Source of the DNA: Capillidium heterosporum
Lineage: Eukaryota; Entomophthoromycota; Entomophthoromycetes; Entomophthorales; Capillidiaceae
NCBI GenBank assembly: GCA_016630905.1
Contig: WBMQ01000002.1
Location: 310,001 to 374,000 of the forward strand
DNA length: 64,000 nucleotides
Reading direction: 5' to 3'
Part shown: positions 11,684 through 22,227 of the stretch, piece by piece
Layout of the letters: every line of letters begins with the position of its first letter
Numbering within the stretch: position 1 is the first letter of the stretch
Translations under genes and position numbers: made by a program
The notes under the pieces: model-generated
What the model was told of the DNA's origin: nothing
The model's input: only the letters and a program-made list of their open reading frames with translations
The model's database searches: none

Positions 11684-12372
11684 CATATATGGGTGTCTTT
11701 TGAAAATCAGATATTTTATGCTGCCATAGTATATATCCTGATTGTAAGTTTATTAAAATTTATAGGATTACATAAGAAATGTTTTAGATCAGGTTCTTGA
11801 TATTCAAAAAGTGCTCTCCATATTTTCTTTGGATGATCTTATGGATATAGTTTTCAAATATGCATTGCTGATCACCAATGCAACACAATATTATCTTACT
11901 GCTTCTAGACTAAAAATAAAGCACTTTTATAATAAAGCTTGGCTAATATTCAAAACAAAATTCAAAGCAGCTCCCTAATCTATTTTCGAATTGTTGTAAA
12001 TATAAAATGTAGAAAGTACAAGTATTTATATTTGATTATTTCGTATTGAATATCAGCATGCTATATTTAATGATTTATAAAGTAAGGATTTTAAGCATTT
12101 ACTAATTTTATAACGACATCTAAGTTCTTATCCGAATACTTTGCTCTTTTGTATTGGGAATAGATATAAGATCCTGACCTTGAGCCAAAACGATTTGGTT
12201 GGATCCTTAAACTATTTATGTAGTACTAGCTATTTAGATCTACGTTTAGACTTTTTATTGGCTAATTTCAAGTAAACTTTCAAGTTCTGACGATTCCATC
12301 ATTTCCAAACTAAGTGAAGAAACAAGCAAAAGCTATTGACTTTATCAGCTTTGGCAAGAAAAGGTAACCAAG
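11684..12372. other. Intergenic with a possible F-box-like relic
   Basis: Plus-strand 11790-11970 reads IQKVLSIFSLDDLMDIVF then a charged stretch before a stop. This vaguely resembles the start of an F-box domain. No start codon or continuation, so I treat it as a relic at best. The rest is AT-rich 5' flank of the COG7 gene. Confidence 0.3.
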
Positions 12373-15017
12373 ATGGTAGACTTGAGAACAGTAAATTTGG
12401 AAGATGTTAGCAGGTTAATAGACAGTGAGTTAGACAACTACCAAATAATAAACAAACTATATCAAGCCCATTCTGATTCCCATCAAGACGGAAATAATTC
12501 CAGTTTAGAGAATATCTCGATTTTACAGGAAGGAATTGAAAATGAGATCGAAGCTATCAAGTTCGAGTTACTGAACAAGGTCAATAAATTCACCTACAAC
12601 TTTGATAAGATCTACAACGATATCAAGTTGCTAGAATACAAAGTTAACAAAATCAACACCAATTTTCAACTTCTACTGAATGACGACGTTCATCATTTAA
12701 CTAGTTTGGAGCTAGATAGGTTCAACAGCTTAAACAGTATGGACAAAGAGAAGCTAAAGCTGGAAGGCGAACTCCTAGATTACCAACAACAGCTAGAGTG
12801 GAACGGTTTGGAAACTACCATCTATCAATTTTTGGACAATAGCAGTTTTTTGGCGGCTGCTACCTTCTACTCCAACTTCATCTCTAAATTCAACATAGAC
12901 CAACGTAACGCACTAGCTAAAGAGAACTTGGAGCTTTTAGACAGGCTCAAAGGTAAAATTTTATCCAACTGTCGACAACCCTGCTTCCTAGCCATCAAGG
13001 AGTTGGAGTACGTGAAGCTGGATGGGTACTTCAAAGTCTATAAACTGCTGGACGAGTCCAAATATTTTACCGAAAAGTTTTCCAAATCATTCAGCCTGAC
13101 CAACGTCATTCAAATTAAAGAGTTGAGCTCTAAAAGCGAGGAAAGTTGCCAAGTTGACGACCTTTTAAACTCTTTGGAGCTATTCTTCAACCGTTTAAAC
13201 AACAATGTTAACAGCTTGAAGGTAACTTTTCCATCCGATTTCAAGTTTCTGTTGGTGGATATCGTGGTGAAGTTCTTTTACAGTATAGTAGAGGTACTCC
13301 AGGATTTTATCGGTTCCAACATTAAGGATAAGCAAGGGTTGGATAGCATCGTTAAGCTGGTAATGTTTTTGGATGGAAAGATGGTGAGTATCGAAAAAAT
13401 AATTTTGCAGATGGACGCTACTAAAGTTGACGACGACAATTTCAATTTGAACATTAACGACAGCACCACCCCTACTACCAACAACGCCAGCGCAGATAGT
13501 TCGATTGACAGCCTAATCACCACTTTGGCTTTCTTGAAGGAAGTCTTTAAATCGTACGGCAATATCGATAATATTCTATTCCAATACCAATTTCGACCTC
13601 TCCACACCAACTTGAAGTTCGAAGAGAGTAACGACTTGCCTTTAAATTCACAACTTGAGCTGATCAATACTACGATACAACAAATATTCCAAGATAGATT
13701 AGTAGTGCAGCAATTCAACTACAACTTGATTTTAACTCAGGGCTATCACCTCGACCTATTTCTAAACCACTTGGAGGAGAACCTGAACTTTTTATTCAAG
13801 GCCATCGATACCTTAGTTACCAACCTAAGAGCCCACTTCATCATAAACTTATCGATAAACAACAGTGGCAGCAGCAAGAGTAACCACCGGTTCGATTGGT
13901 ACCATTTCCAACTTTTAACTAAGCTGCTGGACCTGTCAGTAGACTTTGGTAAAGAGATCTTCGATTTAGGAAACCTTGATCAACAGCCAACTCGTACATC
14001 TCAAGTTTAAATTAGTGGATAATGACGACACTTTGGATTCCAACTTTAACGCCAATGACAAGGATATCAGACAGTTAAGTTCTAAAGTCTTCAATCGGTA
14101 CAATCTAGGAAATGCGAAGCAATTTAATCGCACTTTACCTCTACTGGCTTTAATCGACAGAATAAGCGCTGATTCAGACACTGTGACGTTTGAATCCACC
14201 TACCTGAAGTTTGACAGTTGTCTGGAGTTGATCGGAACTACCATGTTGGACGTAATATTCCACCCCATACGTACCACTTTGTTGAATTTACAGTACAAAA
14301 CCAAAGTAACCACCGCCTCCACCAACAAGAACCTTGGGTTTGGATCTAAAATTCCTACAGAAATTGCCTTCCAACAAGTTTACCAAGATCGGTGATCTAC
14401 TTTTGCAGTTGACCGATGGGTTGGACCCCTTTCTAAAGAATAGCAAGTTCGAATTCCTATCCAAATATCTAGTTACCGACGATAGCGTAGAGTCAGCTGA
14501 TAAGCGATCATTCCGAAGGTCCATTCAAGAGTTTGAAGTCAGCTTTAGCCAAGATACTACCGAGCTTAATTCCAACTCCAGGTTAAAGAGTTGGTTGAAC
14601 AAATTGGTTGTATCCTCTCAACAACTACTACTCGACTATTTGATGTCGTTAGGTTCCAACCCCAACCCCAACTCCAAATTGAAGTACCAGCTGGATCACC
14701 AACAATTAATTGTAGATTACCAATACTTTTTCAATGTCAGTTTAGCTTTGAATATACCACCTATAACCGATTTGAAGATCTTTGTCAGGCTATTGATCGA
14801 TAAGGATAAGTGGATAAACGATAGCGACAAGTTGGTTGAAGTGTTTGAGAATTGTAGGGAGGAATTGGAATGTAGTGATAGGGATTTAGTTGGATTCTTT
14901 AATAGATTCGATACCAAAGCTATGAAGCTAAAAGAAGGAGATACCATGGATCTGAAGAGAATGATCAAATTGGATGGGTTTTCGAGGTTCTTGATCAACC
15001 TTAAGCAGTTGTTTTAA
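12373..15017 (+). CDS. COG7: Conserved oligomeric Golgi complex subunit 7, with two apparent +1 frame shifts
   Basis: Three consecutive open frames without introns form one protein of about 880 residues. Frame 1 runs from 12373 to about 13978, frame 2 to about 14336, and frame 3 to the stop at 15017. The helical, coiled-coil-rich N-terminus and the C-terminal segments LPSNKFTKIGDLLLQL and WLNKLVVSSQQLLLDYL fit COG7. So does the YQLDHQQLIVDYQYFFNVS/LALNIPPITDL region. COG7 is a lobe-B subunit of the tether for retrograde vesicles at the Golgi. Upstream stops limit the first shift to about 13968-14010 and the second to about 14305-14395. Both windows contain AAC CTT G, after which skipping the G restores the downstream frame. 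A 31-base mini-intron (13938-13968) could also explain the first. Sequence conservation on both sides argues against simple decay. Confidence 0.8.
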
Positions 15018-16205
15018 ATGAGGATATGTATTGAAACTAAAACTTTATTGAAACTTTTTATTGATGTATATACTTTGGAGCTTTAACAGATTTGACGGTA
15101 ATTTTTTGGCACTAAATATAAAGGATAATGTTTAGTAGGCGCATATATGTAGCTATTTAGCACTGAGTATAATTGTAAAATAAATGTATATGTTGGAAAC
15201 ATGTAGTATTACAACCTACTTCAATAACTTATAGTTATAAGTACAAAATGAAAACTTCAATCAGAATGCTAAGCTACTACATTTTATTAGAGGTTATTGA
15301 AAAGTTTTAGGATGGTAAACTACGACTCTAAAAGTTATATACAGGAGGCTACGTTGGCCTACTTTCACTCTAACTAGTGGATAGTAAGTAGGCCAATAGC
15401 CTTATAAACTGATGTCTAATGATTCCATGGATGTTTAATAGAAAGCTGTATTAGGGTAGCTGGTAGTAAATTGAGTCAAGTAAAGTGCATTATGGGATAT
15501 AGTTGAGTGTGTCGAAATTGACTTTGATGGAAGCTTTGTAAGGTTGGATATTTACAGTAATCGGTATGAGATAAAATCAAAAGTGACATAATTTTCCTTG
15601 ACAAATTCGAATGGATGATGGGTTGTAAATTAAGATATCGATCGGATATTAGGCCGATATAACTAATACCGACGAGTTACAGTATTTACACCGAAGAAGC
15701 CGGTATTGAATTTTTGTGCTTTTAACTAGTAGTAGGCCACATTATAAACCTAGTTTTTAGATTTTTGTGCTAAGGAATTTGATATTATCAGACTGGCAGT
15801 AATGTTTGTGAGCTGTGAAGGTGGTGGAAATATACTAATACTACTTCCCTACATCTAATAAGTCTTAGTATCAACCTTTAAGTAATATTTATATACGTAC
15901 ATATAATCATATTGTGGATATAAATGATTTTTCGCTTGGTAGTACTTTGTTGGTTAAGCTTACTATAATTTCGCTGGTTTTGTCTAACTCACTGTTTATA
16001 AATAGTATAAATCTTTACGATAACTCAAACCATAGCAAACTTTTCAAGTCGGACTTAATGGAGCTGGAAAAACCCTAATGCCGCCTTCAACAGCGAAATT
16101 TTATCAAGATGGTAGGATGGATACTTTTGACAGGAAATAGCCCATATGATTTCATAAATAAATAGATAATCGGTATTAAAATTAATAACAAGCGATTCAT
16201 AGATA
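15018..16205. other. Intergenic, nothing supported
   Basis: About 1.2 kb of stop-rich AT DNA between COG7 and the aldo-keto reductase. No coding pattern or repeat noticed. Confidence 0.5.
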
Positions 16206-16214
16206 TATATAAAA
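16206..16214 (+). promoter_or_regulatory. TATA box of the aldo-keto reductase gene
   Basis: TATATAAAA, with a second weaker TATAAATA eight bases further on, lies about 60 bases before ATG 16268. Confidence 0.5.
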
Positions 16215-16267
16215 GTATAAATAGCCTCGAATAACTCGAAAAGCTTGAAGCAAAAAATTAAAGGAAT

Positions 16268-17314
16268 ATGAGTAAACTACCATTAAGACAACTAGGGAAA
16301 GAATGGACCATTAGTCTCCAGTATAGGCTTGGGATGTATGGGTATGAGTTTTGCATATGGTACGAAGGATGATTCGGAAAGCTTGAAAGTATTGAACCGT
16401 GCTATCGACTTGGGATGTACCTTTTGGGACACAGCTGTAATATATTAGACACTTGTATAAATCTCTAACATATTAAATTTAGGACTTATATGGAGCAGGT
16501 GAGAACGAGAGACTCCTATCCAAGATCTTGAAGGAACGTAGATCGGAAATCTTCCTCTGCACCAAATTTTCCATCCAGTTTGATGTCAAGACCCATCAAG
16601 TAAACATCCGTGGAGACCGAAAATATGTACTGGAAAGCTGCCAAGCCAGTTTGGATCGCTTGGGTACCGACTACATCGACCTGTATTATCAACATCGCGT
16701 CGATAAGAACACACCCATCGAGGAGACGGTTGAAGCGATGGCTGAACTAGTTCACCAAGGTAAAGTCAAGTATTTGGGACTGTCTGAATGTTCAGCAGAA
16801 ACTTTGCGTAGAGCTTACAAGGTCCACCCCATTGCTGCGGTTCAAGTAGAGTACAGCCCATGGGAGACCTCCATCGAAAGGAACGGATTATTACAAGCTT
16901 GTAGAGAATTGGGAGTTTCGGTAGTAGCATACTCACCATTAGGTAGAGGCTTCTTAACTGGCAAGCTTGGATTTCACCAGTATGGTCGACGATGACACTC
17001 GTAAATCCTTCTATCCTAGGATGATCGGTGAGAACAAGGATCATAATTTGCAACTGGTAAGTAAGTTGGAGGAGTTGGCCGAAAAGAAAGGCGTCAAGCC
17101 TTCCCAAATCTGTCTAAGTTGGGTTTTGGCCCAAGGTCAGGATTTCATACCTATCCCTGGTACTAAGAGAGTAAAATATTTGGATGAGAATGTTGATGCT
17201 GTCAACTACGAACTATCGGCTGAGGAGGAGATGGAGGTTCGAGAGCTTGTCAAGCAAGTTGGTATCAAGGGAGATCGTTACTTTGAGAACAATATGAAGT
17301 TAGTAAATGTTTGA
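16268..17314 (+). CDS. Aldo-keto reductase, with two apparent +1 frame shifts
   Basis: An NADPH-dependent oxidoreductase of about 332 residues once the frame is followed. Exon 1 is 16268-16436 and the intron is 16437-16482. The catalytic tetrad is visible: Asp and Tyr in FWDTADLYG, Lys in CTKF and His in YYQHRVD. The cofactor region has [12 protein letters not shown] and IPIPGTKR. It most resembles the YakC/pyridoxal-reductase-like group; the substrate is unknown. Two breaks occur. After GGG AAA at 16300 an extra base (16301) must be skipped to read [16 protein letters not shown]. At AAG CTT the G at 16969 must be skipped to continue as [11 protein letters not shown]. Without the second skip the protein stops at 16995, before the C-terminal cofactor-binding part. 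Confidence 0.82.
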
Positions 17315-17769
17315 AACTCTTGCTTTATATATAAATCAACTCACATTAAACACTAATGTATTATATTTAACCAGCTGTAAGCGTATATATTCTTAATTCT
17401 TTTCTGTTACTACTATTCAAAGCTACATCAAAATAAAGCTAAATTTTATTATAAATATTTGCTAATTTTAATTATAAATTTGTACTAATCTATACTTTCA
17501 GTACAATATAATAGGATTTGATTGCATACAATGATCAACAACAAATGCTTGAAAATATTGGCATATGATCGCCTTTAAAGAGAATACTAATCTAGACCCA
17601 GAGATTTCTTATATAAATAGAAAAGAACAACAATATTTCAATCTTGCAAGGTCAAATACATTAGACAGCGCTTTAACATTCCTTGCATATCCATATATAA
17701 TGAATTATATATAGAACGGCTCCAAAGTTGCTACATGCGTACCAAGTACCAATGTGAGAAAACATACAT

Positions 17770-17810
17770 GCCATTAAATGGCGGTGCATGGCCAAGAGGC
17801 ATATAAACGA
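17770..17810 (+). promoter_or_regulatory. Shared promoter of the secreted-protein gene: palindrome and TATA box
   Basis: GCCATTAAATGGC (17770-17782) is a 6-1-6 palindrome. It lies about 20 bases upstream of CATATAAACG (TATA near 17801), which is about 70 bases before ATG 17873. The same arrangement exists in mirror image at copy A. The palindrome could be an activator site; this is inference. Confidence 0.4.
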
Positions 17811-17872
17811 CGAAATGTCTCCAAAGCTATAGCTATCGAAGAATCATAAACTCTAATAGCTTTCCAACCACT

Positions 17873-18382
17873 ATGAAATTCACATCCGCCTTAACCTTGC
17901 TTGTTGCTTCAGTATCTGTATCGGCCGGTCCGACCAATCAACAGAATCCCCTCACCACCAATGCAAAATTCACCGGAGGGCTATTCACTTCGTTCCTAAG
18001 CTCTATCCTCCAGAACAATCAACTTGGAATCCAGTTTGGTCAGAAGCCCGACTTACCTTCTCTCTTGGACAGTTTGTTTGGCAACGTTTGCAATCGTGGT
18101 CCCATTATCGGTGGAATCATCGACAAACTGTGCCCAGGATGTAGCCCAGTCGCCTCTACCTGTAACCTGAAGACCTTCTCGCTGAAACAGAGCGATGATG
18201 ACAAACTCAATTTACAGGACTTGAGCAATGGCAATGTAGCTCTGACTTTGAATGGGTTACCCAAGTCGAAGAGTCAATCCCAAGGTATGTTGAAGGTAGA
18301 AGCTCCCAAGAAAGCCATCACCAAGAAGGGAGATCAGTTTATTATCGACCCTAACTTTACTTTTGAAGTTAGCTACCAATAG
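17873..18382 (+). CDS. Small secreted cysteine-containing protein, copy B
   Basis: Same 169 residues as copy A at 10891-11400: signal peptide, four cysteines including CPGC, and a Ser/Lys-rich C-terminal half. The shared sequence extends only 34 bases beyond the stop, so the two copies have different 3' flanks and probably different polyadenylation regions. The lack of any coding difference points to very recent duplication or ongoing gene conversion. Family unknown. Confidence 0.85.
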   Translation: MKFTSALTLLVASVSVSAGPTNQQNPLTTNAKFTGGLFTSFLSSILQNNQLGIQFGQKPDLPSLLDSLFGNVCNRGPIIGGIIDKLCPGCSPVASTCNLKTFSLKQSDDDKLNLQDLSNGNVALTLNGLPKSKSQSQGMLKVEAPKKAITKKGDQFIIDPNFTFEVSYQ

Positions 18383-18416
18383 ATATCCATAATTTATTTA
18401 TTACATAGCCAAATTT

Positions 18417-19116
18417 TATTATTTTGGTAAATGTGATAGGGTAAATAAATGGATAAACTACTTGTATTTAATTGTCAATAACAAATGTTATTTTGAATAT
18501 GATTTATGAAATTTAATCTCAACCTAATATTTGTAAACATAAAATGCTTTTTGGCTGGTGCTAAAATGTTGGCTTGAAATTTACAATCCTTCAATTTCCT
18601 TGTATAAACGAAAACAAACACTCGGATAAAGTAATAACTATAGGCCAATTAAAATATAAATAAGCTTTTTCGTACATTTTCCGTTAGTAGTTTTATCGAT
18701 TCTTTCTATAATCATACTAATAATTCCCTAAAACGATTAAATCTACTTTCATCCATCTTGGCACAAACATGCCTATTTCATACGGCAGTTGCCTTTACAT
18801 CTGGATAAAGTACTAAGGTATCAACCATATGGATTAGGCCGAACTAACGTTAGGCTCATTTGTACTTTTAATCAATTAACCAAGATTTGGGTTCTCATAA
18901 TTTGAAAATATGTACTTTAGAATTGCTTTGTTCCAACTCGTGGTTATCATTAATAGATTAAGACCTGCTCCTTCTTGTTAGACAACTAGGTAAGCAAATG
19001 TAGTTATTGAAATAATCTATAAAATGCATTATTCAAGCATAGCTTTTGGCACTTTACATTAGATCAAACTCAACTATGACTTATTGTGATCCATTCCGTC
19101 ATTTATATTTTTAGAG
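18417..19116. other. Intergenic, nothing supported
   Basis: AT-rich DNA without open frames of interest, between secreted-protein copy B and the S41-like gene. Confidence 0.5.
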
Positions 19117-19193
19117 ATATACCGCCGTTTCTTTAATGAAAATTTAATATATATACCGCCGTCTCTTTAATGAAAATTTAGTATATATACCGC
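19117..19193 (+). repeat. 34-base direct repeats upstream of the S41-like gene
   Basis: A 34-base unit beginning ATATACCGCCGT recurs with starts at 19117, 19151 and (partial, ATATACCGC) 19185. The last lies only 44 bases before ATG 19229. In AT-rich surroundings the repeated CCGCCG core stands out as a possible regulator site, and the ATATATA part may provide the TATA function. Confidence 0.7.
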
Positions 19194-19228
19194 TCAATTG
19201 CTATTAATATAGTTACAAATCAACTATT

Positions 19229-21069
19229 ATGGTAAAATACATATATTTACTCTTTCAAATACTATTCCTCTTAGCGGCATCTTGCCTTTCAAGCAATGAT
19301 CCCTGCTTCCGAAAAGACAACGGTACCTTTCTAAGCTATGAGAAGGCGGTGGCCTGCAATCGAAACTTCCCATTAGATTCCAAGCTCAAGGCTAATCACT
19401 TGAAGAACCTCCGCAATTTGATGCAGTTCTACGTATATATCGACAGTACCGAGAAAGGTCCAGATTCCAGAGTCTCAGCGAATGTGGCGATTTACAAGGA
19501 GCTGGACAAGATCAAAGCCACTAACTTTGCCTCCCAGTTCGAATTTCACAACAGCATAACTAGGTTAATCCTCTCGGTCCACGATGGACACCTGCAGTAT
19601 ATATCAAAGTGTTCGTCCGCCTTCATCTACCGCCAACCTTTTCCATTTATAGCCCTTCGAGCTAAAAGTGGTAACATAGTTGTCAAAGTTATGGATGGGT
19701 TGCAGCTGGAATCTGAGTACGTTAAATACTTGAAGGATAACTATAAGCTTGATGTCCTCAAGTACGTTGGTAAGGAAGTACTACGTATCAACGGTCAACT
19801 ACCCATAGATTTCCTCCAAGGTTATGCTGACACCGACATCGGCATTTCGAGGGACGCCAACTCCAGGTTCTCCCTAGCTATGGCAAAGGACCTACCAATT
19901 GGAGGGTAAGTGGTCCATTCACCATGGGTTCTTTGCAAGGACCAATCTACTTCCAAAGAACAAAAGAATTCGGTACACCTTCAAGATTGGAAACAGGTGA
20001 GGAAGAGATCTTAGTCCCTTACGTCGCAATGTGGCCAGAAGGTGTCTCAGATTCGAAGACCTTTTACAACCTTTACTGTAAAAACTCACCTTTGAAAAAA
20101 GCCAATAGTGAATCTAAGAACCAATCTGATAGTTCTGCTACAGCATTCTATCTCAAACCAGACCAGTCTCTGACTCTTGCTCAATCTGCAGGTGAGTTAA
20201 ACAACCCTGCAAAACATGGTAGATTTGTCCAGACTTACATGTTAGGTAAAACTGCCGTGTTTGCTCTCTCTGCTTTCGAAGCCCCTGATTTGGATTCCTT
20301 TATCAACGAGATGGCCGAGCAACTCAAGTTCATATCGGAAAGTGACGCACAACATCTCATCCTAGAGCTCACTAACAACATTGGAGGCGAAGTACTTATC
20401 GGCAATTGGCTTCTGGAGTTTCTGTTCCCTGAAACCTTTGAATACTTACTTACTGACATGAAGTATAGTTCGGCTTTGCAACAGCTTGTCCAAGCATCCT
20501 TAGGCAGTGGTGGGTTCTTTGACCCTACTACTCGACCCCAGGCTAACGGTAAAAACTACACGAGTGCTACAGCATTCTTAGGTCCTCAAGTTTTCCAACG
20601 CGGTCTAACTAAAAATTCCACCTACACTAACTTGTTCAAGGAGTACTCTCCCAATAACCCCTTCCAGCCTATCATCAAAATTAACAAAGGAAGATCTAGG
20701 TTCAGCAAAGAGAATATCGCTATAGTTACCAATGGGATCTGTTACTCAACCTGTGCTTTACTAACCAATAATTTACAAATTTACCAGAACATTACCAACG
20801 TGTACTTAGTAGGTGGCGATAGCAACGTGTGGAAGCAAGCGCAAACAGCTTCAATCAACGGAGCTGAATACAACACTTTAGATTTCCTATTGGATGAGAT
20901 CGCCAACGCTGGGTTACAAGGTAAACCAGGCATGCCTACCCAGTTCCCCTTCCCAGTCCACTTTGCATTTACCAGTAGGGAGGCCTATGTGAAAGGAAGC
21001 GATATTCCCGTGGAATTGCAGTTATTCCAGCCGATAAGCGTATCGCCTACACTGAAGAAACTGTTTTGA
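19229..21069 (+). CDS. Secreted S41-family (CPAF-like) peptidase-like protein, with one apparent -1 frame shift
   Basis: Two open frames make one protein of about 613 residues. The start MVKYIYLLFQILFLLAASCLS is a signal peptide. A conserved N-terminal segment has HNSITRLILSVHDGHLQYIS and the PDZ-like middle part has VGKEVLRINGQ. After the break come VFALSAFEAPDLDSFINEM, LILELTNNIGGE and IAIVTNGICYSTCALLTNN. In this family the last motif carries the putative catalytic serine (YSTCAL). Frame 2 ends at TAA 19907 and frame 1 continues through SGPFTMGSL. Re-reading G 19906, or one missing base there, joins them. A 53-base intron from the GTAAGT at 19906 is formally possible but would remove conserved-looking coding sequence. 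Function: extracellular proteolysis, or a surface protein if the serine is not active. Confidence 0.78.
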
Positions 21070-21949
21070 ATCCTTATAAGGTGTGGGAGACAGTTGCCTC
21101 TACCTTTTAGAAGCTTCTATTAACTTTGATGCTGTTATAAGTATTTTAATTAAGCTTTATTTTCAATTTATAAATCCCTTTTACCTACTTTTCCAATAAA
21201 TGGGCTTTTATAAGCGCTTTTAACATCTTCATCTAGACATATAGCATAATTCAAGTTTGACTCTATAAAAGTTTTATATTGACGTTAATTTATGATTAAT
21301 TTGCCCATACCGATAAAATATATAGATATAAGTAGAAATAAAAATACGCACTTAATATAGCGTTGTAAAAACTCAAGTTGTATATATGCCAAAAATCACC
21401 TTTGGCTTTTAAACTCTTTCACAAGTGATGCAAGAAACAAAAGGTACGACTATATACAAAGAAATGTATTCTAGCAACTTTAATTTACCTAAAATATACT
21501 ATTGCCAATTGGGATTCCTTGCTCAAGCACTCATAATGTAGACTAATTCAATCCATTGTAATTCGAAAGCTTTGTGGCGATGAATTTAATTTATACACAA
21601 TTAAAGGTTGATTGGTAAAATGATTATTAAGATTGATTGTGCAAGGTACATTAAAACTTAATGAACAAGTAAACCTTACCATATGATAGTACATATGTAA
21701 ACCATTATACTAGTTGACCGTACTTTGGAAGATAAGTTATTTACATGTCCAAGTTGTAAATTAATTAAACAAAACTAAAATACATACTAACGATAATGAT
21801 ATATGCTTATGCTATAAAATATGGTAAAAATAATGAGCTATTGAACATTAATTTAAGTATAAATAGCTGAATATAAAGTACAAATAACAAGATGCATCGA
21901 ATAGAAGGGTATATAAATTAAACCATTCACTACCTCTAAATAACATAAT
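21070..21949. other. Intergenic, nothing supported
   Basis: AT-rich, no coding pattern. Carries the converging 3' ends of the S41-like and COX14-like genes. Confidence 0.5.
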
Positions 21950-22227
21950 TTACTCTTTTTTCTCCTCTTCCACTTTCTAAAATTTATAAAAGAATGTCGG
22001 GGTTAACAACAATAAAAACTAAAGAAAGTTACCTTAAGTTTGTCATTCTCAATCCTTATCTTTGCTGAATCTAGAGTTGCCCGTATCGTACCAACCGTTT
22101 CGGCGGTAGCGTAAACTAAAAGAAACCGTAAAAATTTCGATATATATATAAATTTACTGGTGAAGGCGACTATTCCAAAAACAGCTGCACGATGCACTAG
22201 GTTTAAAGCTTGATTGACTTTGGACAT
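21950..22227 (-). CDS. 59-residue membrane mini-protein, COX14-like
   Basis: Three exons (22227-22158, 22115-22033, 21976-21950) join in frame with GT...AG introns of 42 and 56 bases, giving 59 residues. The order is a short N-terminus with NLVHRAAVFGIVAFTIYA, one hydrophobic segment, then a charged helix ending KKVEEEKKE. An LHR-like motif before a single transmembrane helix and a charged tail is the layout of COX14, a mitochondrial inner-membrane assembly factor of cytochrome c oxidase. Identity is inferred from layout and a few residues. The clean exon phases make it a real gene even if the name is wrong. Confidence 0.6.

Larger units (their letters stand above)
17590..18416. repeat. Right arm of the 827-base inverted duplication
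   Basis: Reverse complement of 10857-11683 without gaps. The three visible differences are at about 17634, 17638 and 17654, all in the distal 5' flank. The spacer between arms is 5906 bases (11684-17589) and carries COG7 and the aldo-keto reductase. No short target duplication was seen at the ends, so a transposon is not indicated. Confidence 0.95.

Noticed and set aside
13278-13718. Minus-strand 146-codon frame inside COG7
   Set aside because: Shadow frame; the plus strand carries the conserved protein.
10857-18416. Composite transposon with inverted ends
   Set aside because: No transposase, no target duplication, and the arms are a host-type gene with its promoter, so a duplication fits better.
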